Source of the DNA: CAZALT01 sp964485515
Lineage (GTDB): Bacteria > Actinomycetota > Acidimicrobiia > Acidimicrobiales > Acidimicrobilacustridaceae
Assembly (NCBI GenBank): GCA_964485515.1
Contig: CAZALT010000055.1
Coordinates: 1 to 19,561 of the forward strand
DNA length: 19,561 bases
Reading direction: 5' to 3'
Shown: positions 13,165-19,561 of the stretch, in pieces
Numbering within the stretch: the stretch's first letter is position 1
Layout of the letters: every line of letters starts with the position of its first letter
Position numbers and translations under genes: made by a program
The notes under the pieces: generated by a model
Seen by the model: only the letters and a program-made list of their open reading frames with translations
The model's database searches: none
What the model was told of the DNA's origin: nothing

Positions 13165-13530
13165 GTGACCGACCCGAACGCCCCCCTCTTCGACAAGCGG
13201 CCGTGGGGGACCTTCCAGGTCCTCGAGGACACCGACACCTACAAGGTCAAGCGCATCAGCGTCGACCCGGGCCAGCGGCTCAGCTACCAGAAGCACGCCA
13301 AGCGGGCCGAGCACTGGGTCGTGGTCGCCGGAACCGCGCACGTGACCCTCGACGGCGACGTCCACGAGCTCGGCGTCGGCGACGCCATCGACATCCCGCT
13401 TCACGCCGCCCATCGCATGCAGAACCCGGGTGACGCCGAGCTGGTGTTCATCGAGGTGCAGATCGGCACCTACTTCGGTGAGGACGACATCGTCCGCCTC
13501 GACGACGACTACGGCAGATCTCCGTCCTGA
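13165..13530 (+). CDS. Stand-alone cupin of the type II mannose-6-phosphate isomerase family
   Basis: A 121-residue single-domain cupin matching the C-terminal isomerase half of ManC/AlgA-type bifunctional enzymes. It shows RPWGTF, VDPGQRLSYQKHAKRAEHW, VVAGTAHV and IPLHAAHRMQNPG. His and Glu of the HxxxRAEHW segment and the His of AAHRMQNPG are the likely metal ligands. The guanylyltransferase half is missing, and no other nucleotide-sugar gene is nearby, so isomerase activity is plausible but unproven. The GTG start follows a TAGAGT box by 7 nt and lacks a ribosome site. The 3' end overlaps the convergent rsbW-like gene by 22 bp. Confidence 0.85.
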   Translation: MTDPNAPLFDKRPWGTFQVLEDTDTYKVKRISVDPGQRLSYQKHAKRAEHWVVVAGTAHVTLDGDVHELGVGDAIDIPLHAAHRMQNPGDAELVFIEVQIGTYFGEDDIVRLDDDYGRSPS

Positions 13531-13958
13531 CGGCTCGCCACCGATCGGTGGACCACGAGGCGCACGGTCGTGCCCCCGTCGGTGGTGCGGATCTCGGTCT
13601 CGTCGGCGAGCGACCGCATGAGCGGCAGGCCCAGCCCGCCCTCGTGGTCGAGGCGTTCCGGCGACTCGACGTCGGGTAGCACCGGCAGGTCGTCGGGATC
13701 GAAGCCGCCACCGCGGTCGAACACCTCGACTTCGATGTGGTCGGCCTCGAGGTTGCAGCGGATCCGGATCCGATCGTCTCGCCCCAGGTCGAGGTGCGCT
13801 TCGACCGCGTTGGTGATCGCCTCGGACACCACGATGCGAAGGTCGTCGATGCGCTCCCGACGGAACCGGGGCTCGACCGACGCGGCGGCGCCGACCACCT
13901 GGCGGGCGAACGCGAGATAGGCACGGTGGGCCGGGATCTCCAGCTCCACGAGTGCCAT
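13509..13958 (-). CDS. Anti-sigma factor / serine-protein kinase, RsbW-like
   Basis: A 149-residue GHKL-fold protein. The N box is VSEAITNAVEAH (E46, N50), followed by DRGGGFDP (81-88) and GGLGLPLM (107-114), which bind ATP. RsbW/SpoIIAB-type proteins hold a sigma factor inactive and phosphorylate the anti-anti-sigma partner. The STAS gene lies 6 nt upstream in the same operon, which supports this role. GGGGAG precedes the ATG at 13958. No sigma factor gene is in the window, so the target is unknown. The 3' end overlaps the cupin gene on the other strand by 22 bp. Confidence 0.88.
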   Translation of the reverse strand: MALVELEIPAHRAYLAFARQVVGAAASVEPRFRRERIDDLRIVVSEAITNAVEAHLDLGRDDRIRIRCNLEADHIEVEVFDRGGGFDPDDLPVLPDVESPERLDHEGGLGLPLMRSLADETEIRTTDGGTTVRLVVHRSVASRQDGDLP

Positions 13959-13964
13959 CGCCCG

Positions 13965-14339
13965 CTACTCCCCGCCTGACGAGGGATCGATCGGAGGCAG
14001 CGCGGCGAGCGCCACGGCGAGCGAGTCGTTGAGCGGGAGGATCTCGGACACGCGGGTGATGTCGAACACCTTGTTCACCCGATCGTGGCCGCGCACGACC
14101 GACAGGTCGCCGCCGTGGGTGCGCAGGCGCTTGACCATGCCGACGATGACCCCCAGCCCGGTCGAGTCGATGAAGTCGATCCCGCTGAGGTCGAGCACGA
14201 CCCGGTTGATGTTGATGCCGACGAGGCGGACCGCTTCCTGGCGCAGTCGGGGCGCCGTCGCGACGTCGAGCTCGCCGACGACCCGGACCACCGCGACCCC
14301 CGGGGTGTCGAGCTCGTCGGTCTGGATGTCGAACAGCAC
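13965..14339 (-). CDS. Anti-anti-sigma factor, STAS domain (RsbV/SpoIIAA-like)
   Basis: A 124-residue single STAS domain. GELDVATAPRLRQE and LDLSGIDFIDSTGLGV are the diagnostic strands, and S59 in DSTGLG is the expected phosphorylated serine. When unphosphorylated, such proteins bind the RsbW-type kinase and free its sigma factor. The GTG at 14339 is chosen because AGAGAGGA lies about 5 nt upstream; the frame stays open to 14504, but that part has repetitive, non-conserved composition. rsbW follows after 6 nt. A TATCGT -10 candidate is at 14379-14384. Confidence 0.9.
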   Translation of the reverse strand: MLFDIQTDELDTPGVAVVRVVGELDVATAPRLRQEAVRLVGININRVVLDLSGIDFIDSTGLGVIVGMVKRLRTHGGDLSVVRGHDRVNKVFDITRVSEILPLNDSLAVALAALPPIDPSSGGE

Positions 14340-14513
14340 CAGGATCCTCTCTGGGTCGCCGTTCGCGACCGCAAACCGACGATACCGGACGACGTGGAAG
14401 AGCAGGGTCGGTTCCCGACCGAGCCAGCCCCCCAGCCAGCCCCGAGCCAGCCCCGAGTCAGGCGCCCCGAGGCGCTCTGAGCCCGGCCGACCGGCAAACG
14501 ACATCGATGTGAG
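14340..14513. promoter_or_regulatory. Divergent gap between the STAS and helicase genes
   Basis: TATCGT (14379-14384, minus strand) is a -10 candidate for the STAS-rsbW operon, giving a leader of about 30 nt; no good -35 is seen. At about 14418-14458 there is a simple repeat built from GAGCCAGCCCC units, with no evident dyad. The helicase strand has no convincing promoter here. A TACCAT box at 14531-14536 lies within the annotated helicase start and would suit initiation near the ATG at 14547. Confidence 0.35.
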
Positions 14514-16997
14514 ATGTCAGACGCGACCCGTACCATGGCAGCCACGATGGCTGACCGGTCGCGTCCCTCTTCACCCGATGGTTCGCCGCTCCTGGCGGGC
14601 GGCCTCGACGCGCTGGTCGCTGAGCTCCGGACCGACCGGCGGTTCGTGCACGTCGAGCGCATCCCGGCACGAACCGCACGGTTCGGCGACCTGGCCCGAC
14701 CACTGCCGCGCGAGATCCAGGACCGGCTGGGCGTCACCCGGCTGTGGACCCATCAGGCAGCCGCGATCGACCTGGCCCGTGCCGGCACCTCGGTCTCGGT
14801 GGCCACCGGAACGGCGTCGGGCAAGTCGCTCTGCTACCAGGTGCCCATCGCCGAGGCCGTCAACCGCACGATCCGCCCGGGGACCGCCCTGGCCATGTTC
14901 CCCACCAAGGCGCTGGCCCAGGACCAGCTCCGCTCCCTCGGCACGCTCGACATCCCCGGGATGACCGCCGCCACCTACGACGGCGACACCGACCCCGGAA
15001 CCCGCACGTGGATCCGAGCCAACGCCAACGTGATCCTCACCAACCCCGAGATGCTCCACGTCGGGGTGCTGCCCCACCACGCCCGGTGGGGCCCGTTCCT
15101 GCGGCGGCTCGAGTTCGTCGTCGTCGACGAGCTGCACACCTTGCGCGGCATCTTCGGTAGCCACGTGGCCCACGTCCTTCGGCGCCTGCGCCGGGTGTGC
15201 GCCCACTACGGATCGCACCCCACCTTCGTCTTCTCGTCGGCCACCATCGGCCAGCCCGAGCAGCTGGCCTCCGACCTGTGCGGCCTCCCGGTGCAGGCGG
15301 TCACCGACGACGGGTCGCCCCGAGGCGAGCGCATCTTCGTGCTGTGGAACCCGCAGGCCGAGCCCGAGTCCGACCCGGAGCCTCAGGCCACTCGCATGCG
15401 ATCCGCGGCGAGCGCCGAGCCAGCCGGTGCTGCCTCGGCCCGGCCGACCTCGACCCGGCCGACCTCGGCCAACCAGGACACCGCTCGGCTCACCGCGGCG
15501 CTGGTAACCGCCGGGCATCGCACCATCGCCTTCTGCCGCAGCCGCAAGGGCACCGAGCTCGTCGCCGGCGATGTGCGCCGCCGCCTCTCCGAATCGGCCG
15601 CCACGTCGATCGCGTCGTATCGGGGCGGCTACCTGGCCTCCGAGCGGCGCGAGATCGAGGCGCGAATCGCCGACGGGACGGTGCGGGGAGTCATCGCCAC
15701 CTCGGCGCTCGAGCTCGGCGTCGACATCGGCGGGCTCGACGCCTGCGTCATCAACGGGTTCCCCGGCACGGTCGCGTCGCTCTGGCAGCAGGCCGGCCGA
15801 GCGGGCCGTGCCACCGAGACGTCGGTCGCGGCGCTCGTCGCCGGCGAGGACCAGCTCGACCAGTGGTTCATGGCGCACCCCACCGAGCTGTTCACCCGAC
15901 CGCCCGAACCTGCGGTCATCAACGCGGCCAACCCCTTCGTGGCGCTCCCCCACCTGGCGTGCGCCGCCTACGAGCTCCCGCTGCGCGCCCGAGACGAGCA
16001 GTGGTGGAGCCCCGACGTCCTCGGCGACAGCATCCGCGACCTCGTCCAGCTCGACGCGTTGAAGGTCCGCCCGTCGCTCGCCGACCGCGGCACCGGCACC
16101 GGCACCGGCACCGACGAGTCCGTCGCCTACTACGCGGCACGGGGCTGGCCGTCGTCGGGGGTCGGGCTGCGCTCCACCGGTGGGAGCGAGTTCAGCATCG
16201 CGCTCGACTCGGGTGACCTCGTCGGCACCGTCGACGCCGCGCGGGCGTTCAACCTCGTACACCCCGGCGCCATCTACCTGCACCAGGGACAGACCTACCG
16301 GGTGCGCGAGCTCCACGTCGAGGACCGCTACGCCATCGTCGAGCCGCACGACGGATCCGAGTACACCCAGCCCCGCTCCGAGACCGACATCGAGCTCATC
16401 GAAGCTGAGCAGCAGCGCACGGTGGGTCGCAGCGGGCTGTACCTCGGGCGCGTCCGCGTCCACTCGCGCGTCATCGGCTACAAGCGGTTCGATCGGTTCA
16501 CCGGCTCGCTCGTCGGCCACGAGGAGCTGTTCCTGCCACCGTCAGACCTCGAGACCCGGGCCTTTTGGTACACGGTGCCCGACACGCTCCTGGCCGCGGC
16601 GGGCGTCGACCCGCTCGATGTGCCGGGCACGTTGCACGCCGTCGAGCACGCCGCCATCGGCATGATGCCCCTGTTCGCCATCTGCGACCGCTGGGACGTG
16701 GGTGGGGTATCCACCCCGTTCCTGCCCGAGACCGGGATGCCCACCATCGTCGTCTACGACGGCTATCCCGGCGGCGCCGGGGTGGCCGAGCTCGGCTACC
16801 AGGCCGCCGACCGCCACCTCGACGCCACCCGCGAGGTCATCGCCGCCTGTCCCTGCGATGCCGGCTGCCCGTCGTGCGTGCAGTCACCCAAGTGCGGCAA
16901 CGGCAACGAGCCCCTGGACAAGTCGGGCGCCCAGCGGCTGCTCGACGCGCTGCTGGGCACCGGACGCACCGAGGTCACCGCTCGGCGCGCATCGTGA
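14514..16997 (+). CDS. DEAD/DEAH-family DNA helicase of the Hrq1/MrfA/SftH group
   Basis: An 827-residue superfamily 2 helicase. Motif I is ATGTASGKS, motif II DELH in VVVDELHTLRG, motif III SSATIG, and motif VI QQAGRAGRA. The C-terminus has the DUF1998-type cysteine cluster CPCDAGCPSCVQSPKC (about 779-794). Relatives include yeast Hrq1, mycobacterial SftH and Bacillus MrfA (mitomycin repair), so a 3'-5' helicase role in DNA repair is likely. Between the two RecA-like lobes (about 283-325) is a low-complexity Pro/Ser/Ala/Thr linker. ATG at 14514 is the longest start; ATG at 14547 sits 10 nt after TACCAT and may be the real one. The 3' end overlaps tadE on the other strand by 23 bp. Confidence 0.92.
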   Translation: MSDATRTMAATMADRSRPSSPDGSPLLAGGLDALVAELRTDRRFVHVERIPARTARFGDLARPLPREIQDRLGVTRLWTHQAAAIDLARAGTSVSVATGTASGKSLCYQVPIAEAVNRTIRPGTALAMFPTKALAQDQLRSLGTLDIPGMTAATYDGDTDPGTRTWIRANANVILTNPEMLHVGVLPHHARWGPFLRRLEFVVVDELHTLRGIFGSHVAHVLRRLRRVCAHYGSHPTFVFSSATIGQPEQLASDLCGLPVQAVTDDGSPRGERIFVLWNPQAEPESDPEPQATRMRSAASAEPAGAASARPTSTRPTSANQDTARLTAALVTAGHRTIAFCRSRKGTELVAGDVRRRLSESAATSIASYRGGYLASERREIEARIADGTVRGVIATSALELGVDIGGLDACVINGFPGTVASLWQQAGRAGRATETSVAALVAGEDQLDQWFMAHPTELFTRPPEPAVINAANPFVALPHLACAAYELPLRARDEQWWSPDVLGDSIRDLVQLDALKVRPSLADRGTGTGTGTDESVAYYAARGWPSSGVGLRSTGGSEFSIALDSGDLVGTVDAARAFNLVHPGAIYLHQGQTYRVRELHVEDRYAIVEPHDGSEYTQPRSETDIELIEAEQQRTVGRSGLYLGRVRVHSRVIGYKRFDRFTGSLVGHEELFLPPSDLETRAFWYTVPDTLLAAAGVDPLDVPGTLHAVEHAAIGMMPLFAICDRWDVGGVSTPFLPETGMPTIVVYDGYPGGAGVAELGYQAADRHLDATREVIAACPCDAGCPSCVQSPKCGNGNEPLDKSGAQRLLDALLGTGRTEVTARRAS

Positions 16998-17352
16998 CCC
17001 GAGCGGTGAGGATCACGTCGGGGAGCAGCACGCCGATGAGGGCGACGTCGGTGGGCTCGACGTACTCGACGGTGGCGTGCACCAGACCGTCGTCCTCGGC
17101 GATGTCGACCGACAGGCGATCGGCGGCGAGCGGTCCGGCTCGCTGAGCAGCGCGGAGCCCTGCACCCGCGGGGTCGCTGGTCGCCACCGCGGCGGTGCGA
17201 GCGGCCTCGCGGGCCGCGCTCACCACGAGCACCTGGCGATACGCCACCACGCCGACCTGGACCACGAGCAGGGCCAGCAGCGCGACGAGGGGGAGCGCGA
17301 GGGCCAGTTCGACGCTGGACTGGCCCTCGTCGCTCCCGCCTCGTGACCTCAC
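16975..17352 (-). CDS. TadE-like minor pseudopilin
   Basis: A 125-residue protein with a short basic leader and the prepilin-type site EG/QSSVELALALPLVALLALL; Glu is at +5 after the putative cleavage Gly-10. One hydrophobic helix is followed by a soluble C-terminal domain. TadE proteins are minor pseudopilins of Tad pili. The GTG at 17352 overlaps the stop of the Flp gene as GTGA. It is the last visible gene of the tad cluster, and its end overlaps the convergent helicase gene by 23 bp with no terminator between them. Confidence 0.85.
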   Translation of the reverse strand: MRSRGGSDEGQSSVELALALPLVALLALLVVQVGVVAYRQVLVVSAAREAARTAAVATSDPAGAGLRAAQRAGPLAADRLSVDIAEDDGLVHATVEYVEPTDVALIGVLLPDVILTARVTMRAER

Positions 17353-17606
17353 GTCACCTTGCCGATGATCTGGTCGACGACGAAGTCGAACAGCTTGCCG
17401 ATCCGGTTGGTCTTGGTCGCCCAGGCGATGACGAGCAGGGCGATGGCGGCCGCGGCGAGCAGCACCAGGGCGTACTCCGCGGTGGTCTGGCCTCGGTCGC
17501 CGTGACCGAGCGCGGCGCGTCGGGCGGTGAGGTGATCGGGGACCGATGCGAGTCGGTCGAGGGTGAGCAGGCCGAGGACCTGCAGGTGGACGCTGAGCTC
17601 CAGCAT
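17349..17606 (-). CDS. Flp-type pilin (DUF4244-like)
   Basis: An 85-residue prepilin. DRG/QTTAEYALVLLAAAAIAL gives cleavage after Gly-39, with the Flp Glu-Tyr pair at +5/+6 and one hydrophobic helix. The mature peptide would be about 46 residues. The 39-residue leader is long for a Flp pilin and begins with its own hydrophobic stretch (LSVHLQVLGLLTL). The ATG at 17606 has the strongest ribosome site of the tad cluster (GGAGG, about 7 nt upstream), which suits an abundant structural subunit. There are 76 nt between tadC and this gene, with no hairpin seen. The stop overlaps tadE as GTGA. Confidence 0.85.
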   Translation of the reverse strand: MLELSVHLQVLGLLTLDRLASVPDHLTARRAALGHGDRGQTTAEYALVLLAAAAIALLVIAWATKTNRIGKLFDFVVDQIIGKVT

Positions 17607-17682
17607 GGAGCACCTCCGTGGGATTGGGCGTGGGATGGGATCGGGCGCGGGGCCCGGACTGGCCGAAGTCGGCGAGGGTCGC

Positions 17683-18435
17683 TCAGTTCGTGAGCGACCG
17701 GAAGGTGCCCGCGAGGAGGGGCACGACCGTGAGGAGACCGAAGGCGGGAAGGATGCAGAGCACCAGCGGGAACAGGAGTTGGACGGGCAGCCGGCGAGCG
17801 CGCTCTTCTGCGTCGCGTCGGCGTTCGAGGCGGGCATCGCGGGCGAGCGCGTCGAGGGCGAGCGTGAGCGGCGCCCCGTCGCGCTCGGACGAGATCAGGG
17901 CGCGCACCAGGGGGCGTGCCGCGTCTCCGAGCTGGTCGAGTCCGTGGAGCGCAACCGCTCGACGCTCGCCCAGCGCGACCCGGCGCTGCACGTCGACGAG
18001 CGCCCCCTGCCAGGCGCCGTCGGTTCGGGACGCGACCGCGTCGATCGCACCGCCGACGGTGAGCCCCGCATCGACCGAGCTGCGGAGCAGGTCGATGACG
18101 TCGGGGAGCCGCTCGCGGATCTCCTGGGTGCGTCGTCGCTCCGAACGACGAGCGCTCAGGGGGGCCGCCACGGCGCCGCCACCCACCACGAGCACACCGA
18201 ACCACGGATGCACGATCCAGCACAGGGCGACGATCACGACCACCGCGATCGGCGCCCGACGATCGGTGCGCAGATCGGCCAGACGAGACCCGGACCTCGC
18301 CCGTCGCCGGTGCGCGGCGCGTCCACCGGAGTCGGACCACAGCGCCCGCACCCGGTCGGGCCGACGCCGCCGGGCGGACGCCGCCGCGACGGCACCTGCG
18401 GCGAGCAGGGCCGCCATCGACGCGGTCGCGCTCAC
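17683..18435 (-). CDS. tadC: Tad pilus inner-membrane protein, TadC-like
   Basis: A 250-residue protein of the type II secretion F (GspF/TadC) family. Hydrophobic segments occur at the N-terminus, near IAVVVIVALCWIVHPWFGVLVVG, and at the C-terminus (LLFPLVLCILPAFGLLTVVPLL). The central cytoplasmic part contains RLPDVIDLLRSSVDAGLTVGGAIDAV, the family core. With TadB it would form the membrane platform for pilus assembly. The GTG at 18435 overlaps the tadB stop as GTGA. TadB/TadC naming rests on order and length. Confidence 0.85.
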   Translation of the reverse strand: MSATASMAALLAAGAVAAASARRRRPDRVRALWSDSGGRAAHRRRARSGSRLADLRTDRRAPIAVVVIVALCWIVHPWFGVLVVGGGAVAAPLSARRSERRRTQEIRERLPDVIDLLRSSVDAGLTVGGAIDAVASRTDGAWQGALVDVQRRVALGERRAVALHGLDQLGDAARPLVRALISSERDGAPLTLALDALARDARLERRRDAEERARRLPVQLLFPLVLCILPAFGLLTVVPLLAGTFRSLTN

Positions 18436-19172
18436 GCGATCCGCCCCACCAGCCGCGCCATCCACACGCAGCCGATCGCCTCGAGGAGCAGACCCCCTCC
18501 GATGCAGGCCAGTCCACCGACCGACCCGAACAGGAACGCGGCCACCCGACCGTCGGCACCCGCACCGACCACGGCGAAGGCGAGCGGTGCCACCATGATC
18601 ACGACCGCCGAGGAACGAGCCTGCGTGGCGAGGGCTCGGGCTTCGCGGCCGCACTCGAGTCGCTCGCGAACCGTGAAGCCCACGCTCTCGAGCAGGTGGG
18701 CGGGGCGACCACCGGTCTCGCCCGCCAGCGAGATCGATCGCGCTGCGAGCACACCCGACGGCGACCGATGACGGGCTTCGAATCGGGCCAGGGCCTCGGA
18801 GAGCGGTGCCGCATCGAGCAGGTCGTCACGGAGCTGCACCAGCTCGGGCGACGCGGTCGGAGATCCCACACCGCCGATGAGGGCATGGCGGAGCGAACCG
18901 CCCGATCGCACGATGCGCGTCGCCCCGTCGACCCATTCGAGCAGCTCGGCCTCGGATCGCCGCTGGCGGGAGCCCGACGAGACGCTGCGCGCGAGACCAC
19001 CGAACCATCGGCGAACCGGTGACCCACCGGTGACGTCTCCGGTGGGCCGTGCGCCGGCGAACCGGCGCCGGACCCGACGGGTCACCACCTCGCGCCGGAG
19101 CTGGCCGGCCGCGGTGCCGGCGAGCACCGCGACGGCCGCGGCGACCAGAGCGGCAGAGACCGGCGACGTCAC
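18432..19172 (-). CDS. tadB: Tad pilus inner-membrane protein, TadB-like
   Basis: A 246-residue type II secretion F-family protein, shorter than many TadB proteins. It has an N-terminal membrane segment, the core region LLEWVDGATRIVRSGGSLRHAL...ARSISLAGETGGRPAHLLES, and two C-terminal membrane helices. The GTG at 19172 has GGAGG upstream and overlaps the tadA stop as GTGA. It would act with TadC beneath the TadA ATPase. Confidence 0.85.
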   Translation of the reverse strand: MTSPVSAALVAAAVAVLAGTAAGQLRREVVTRRVRRRFAGARPTGDVTGGSPVRRWFGGLARSVSSGSRQRRSEAELLEWVDGATRIVRSGGSLRHALIGGVGSPTASPELVQLRDDLLDAAPLSEALARFEARHRSPSGVLAARSISLAGETGGRPAHLLESVGFTVRERLECGREARALATQARSSAVVIMVAPLAFAVVGAGADGRVAAFLFGSVGGLACIGGGLLLEAIGCVWMARLVGRIA

Positions 19173-19561
19173 CGATCCCCACCTCCGGCAGATGATGAGG
19201 CTCGATCGGCACGGGCGCGAAACGGGGTGGCCAGGACGTTTCGGCACGGTCGCGCCGGAGCCGCGACGACCCGATCGTCGTCGATGAGCGATCGGCACGC
19301 GAGCCGCCCGTCGGCGCCCACCTCGAGGACTTCGAGCACCTCGACGACGCTCCGGCCGCCACCCACCCGACGTTCGACGCGCACGACGAGGTCGACCGCG
19401 GCCGCGATCTGCTCGCGGACCGCGACGAGCGGCAGCTCGACCTCGCTCATCAGCACGAGGGTCTCGAAGCGACGCAGCGCCTCGACCCCACGGTTGGCGT
19501 GACACGTCGACAGCGAACCGTCATGGCCCGTCTGCATCGCCTGGAGCATGTCGAGCGCCTC
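19169..19561 (-). CDS. tadA: Tad pilus assembly ATPase, TadA/CpaF-like (C-terminal part)
   Basis: Only the last 130 residues are in the window; the gene runs off the right edge. EALDMLQAMQTGHDGSLSTC followed by HANRGVEALRRFETLVLM is the characteristic TadA/CpaF secretion-ATPase segment, and PLVAVREQIAAAVDLVV follows. The Walker motifs lie outside. The ATPase powers pilus assembly. Family members usually read STIHAN; here it is STCHAN. The stop overlaps tadB as GTGA. Confidence 0.93.
   Translation of the reverse strand, partial: EALDMLQAMQTGHDGSLSTCHANRGVEALRRFETLVLMSEVELPLVAVREQIAAAVDLVVRVERRVGGGRSVVEVLEVLEVGADGRLACRSLIDDDRVVAAPARPCRNVLATPFRARADRASSSAGGGDR

Noticed and set aside
1..19561. 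Mobile element, CRISPR array, or defence/biosynthetic system
   Set aside because: No transposase, integrase, regularly spaced repeats or defence genes are present; the gene content is core metabolism, replication, iron storage, signalling and Tad pili.

Overview
The window is chromosomal DNA from a high-GC actinobacterium. Supporting signs are strong G/C third-position bias, frequent GTG starts, a TopA with a lysine/alanine-rich tail and no zinc fingers, a topA–(MFS)–tmk–holB cluster, and an actinobacterial-style Tad pilus cluster. My best guess is class Acidimicrobiia, but that is inference. Nothing looks recently acquired: there are no insertion sequences, integrases, phage genes, CRISPR arrays or tRNA/rRNA genes.

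Layout. (1) 1-2034, minus: leuA (2-isopropylmalate synthase) with an intact-looking attenuation leader. A 13-residue leader ORF with four consecutive Leu codons is followed by two hairpins, the second a U-tract terminator. A 15-bp inverted repeat lies just past leuA. (2) 2125-4510, plus: a soluble PAS-GAF-GGDEF-EAL protein with a degenerate GGDEF and an intact EAL site. (3) 4545-11022, minus: topA, an MFS-type membrane protein, tmk and holB. The last three genes are joined by 4-nt GTGA overlaps. (4) 11019-12293: an iron-storage pair, bfd and bfr, plus a possible 57-codon ORF in the bfd/topA gap. bfr ends at a conventional hairpin followed by a 24-bp-arm perfect palindrome. (5) 12368-13958: a carboxylesterase-family hydrolase (minus), a stand-alone ManC/PMI-type cupin (plus), and an rsbV-rsbW-like anti-anti-sigma/anti-sigma pair (minus; rsbV runs on to 14339). 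(6) 14514-16997, plus: an Hrq1/MrfA/SftH-type DNA helicase. (7) 16975-19561, minus: tadA (cut by the window end), tadB, tadC, a Flp-type pilin and tadE.

How the parts relate. Genes of region 3 supply DNA topology control, dTTP precursor synthesis and the replication clamp loader. bfd and bfr form an iron-release and iron-storage pair. rsbV and rsbW form a partner-switching module whose sigma factor is not in view. The tad genes build a pilus; no prepilin peptidase or secretin is in the window.

The main points of interest are regulatory and architectural. They are the leucine attenuator; near-identical, probably leaderless promoters at the leucine leader and topA; exclusive use of GTGA junctions inside operons; an MFS/thymidylate-kinase pair that is a single fused protein in some other actinobacteria; and a bacterioferritin with Asp in place of a ferroxidase His. 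I did not find a clearly undescribed multi-gene system.
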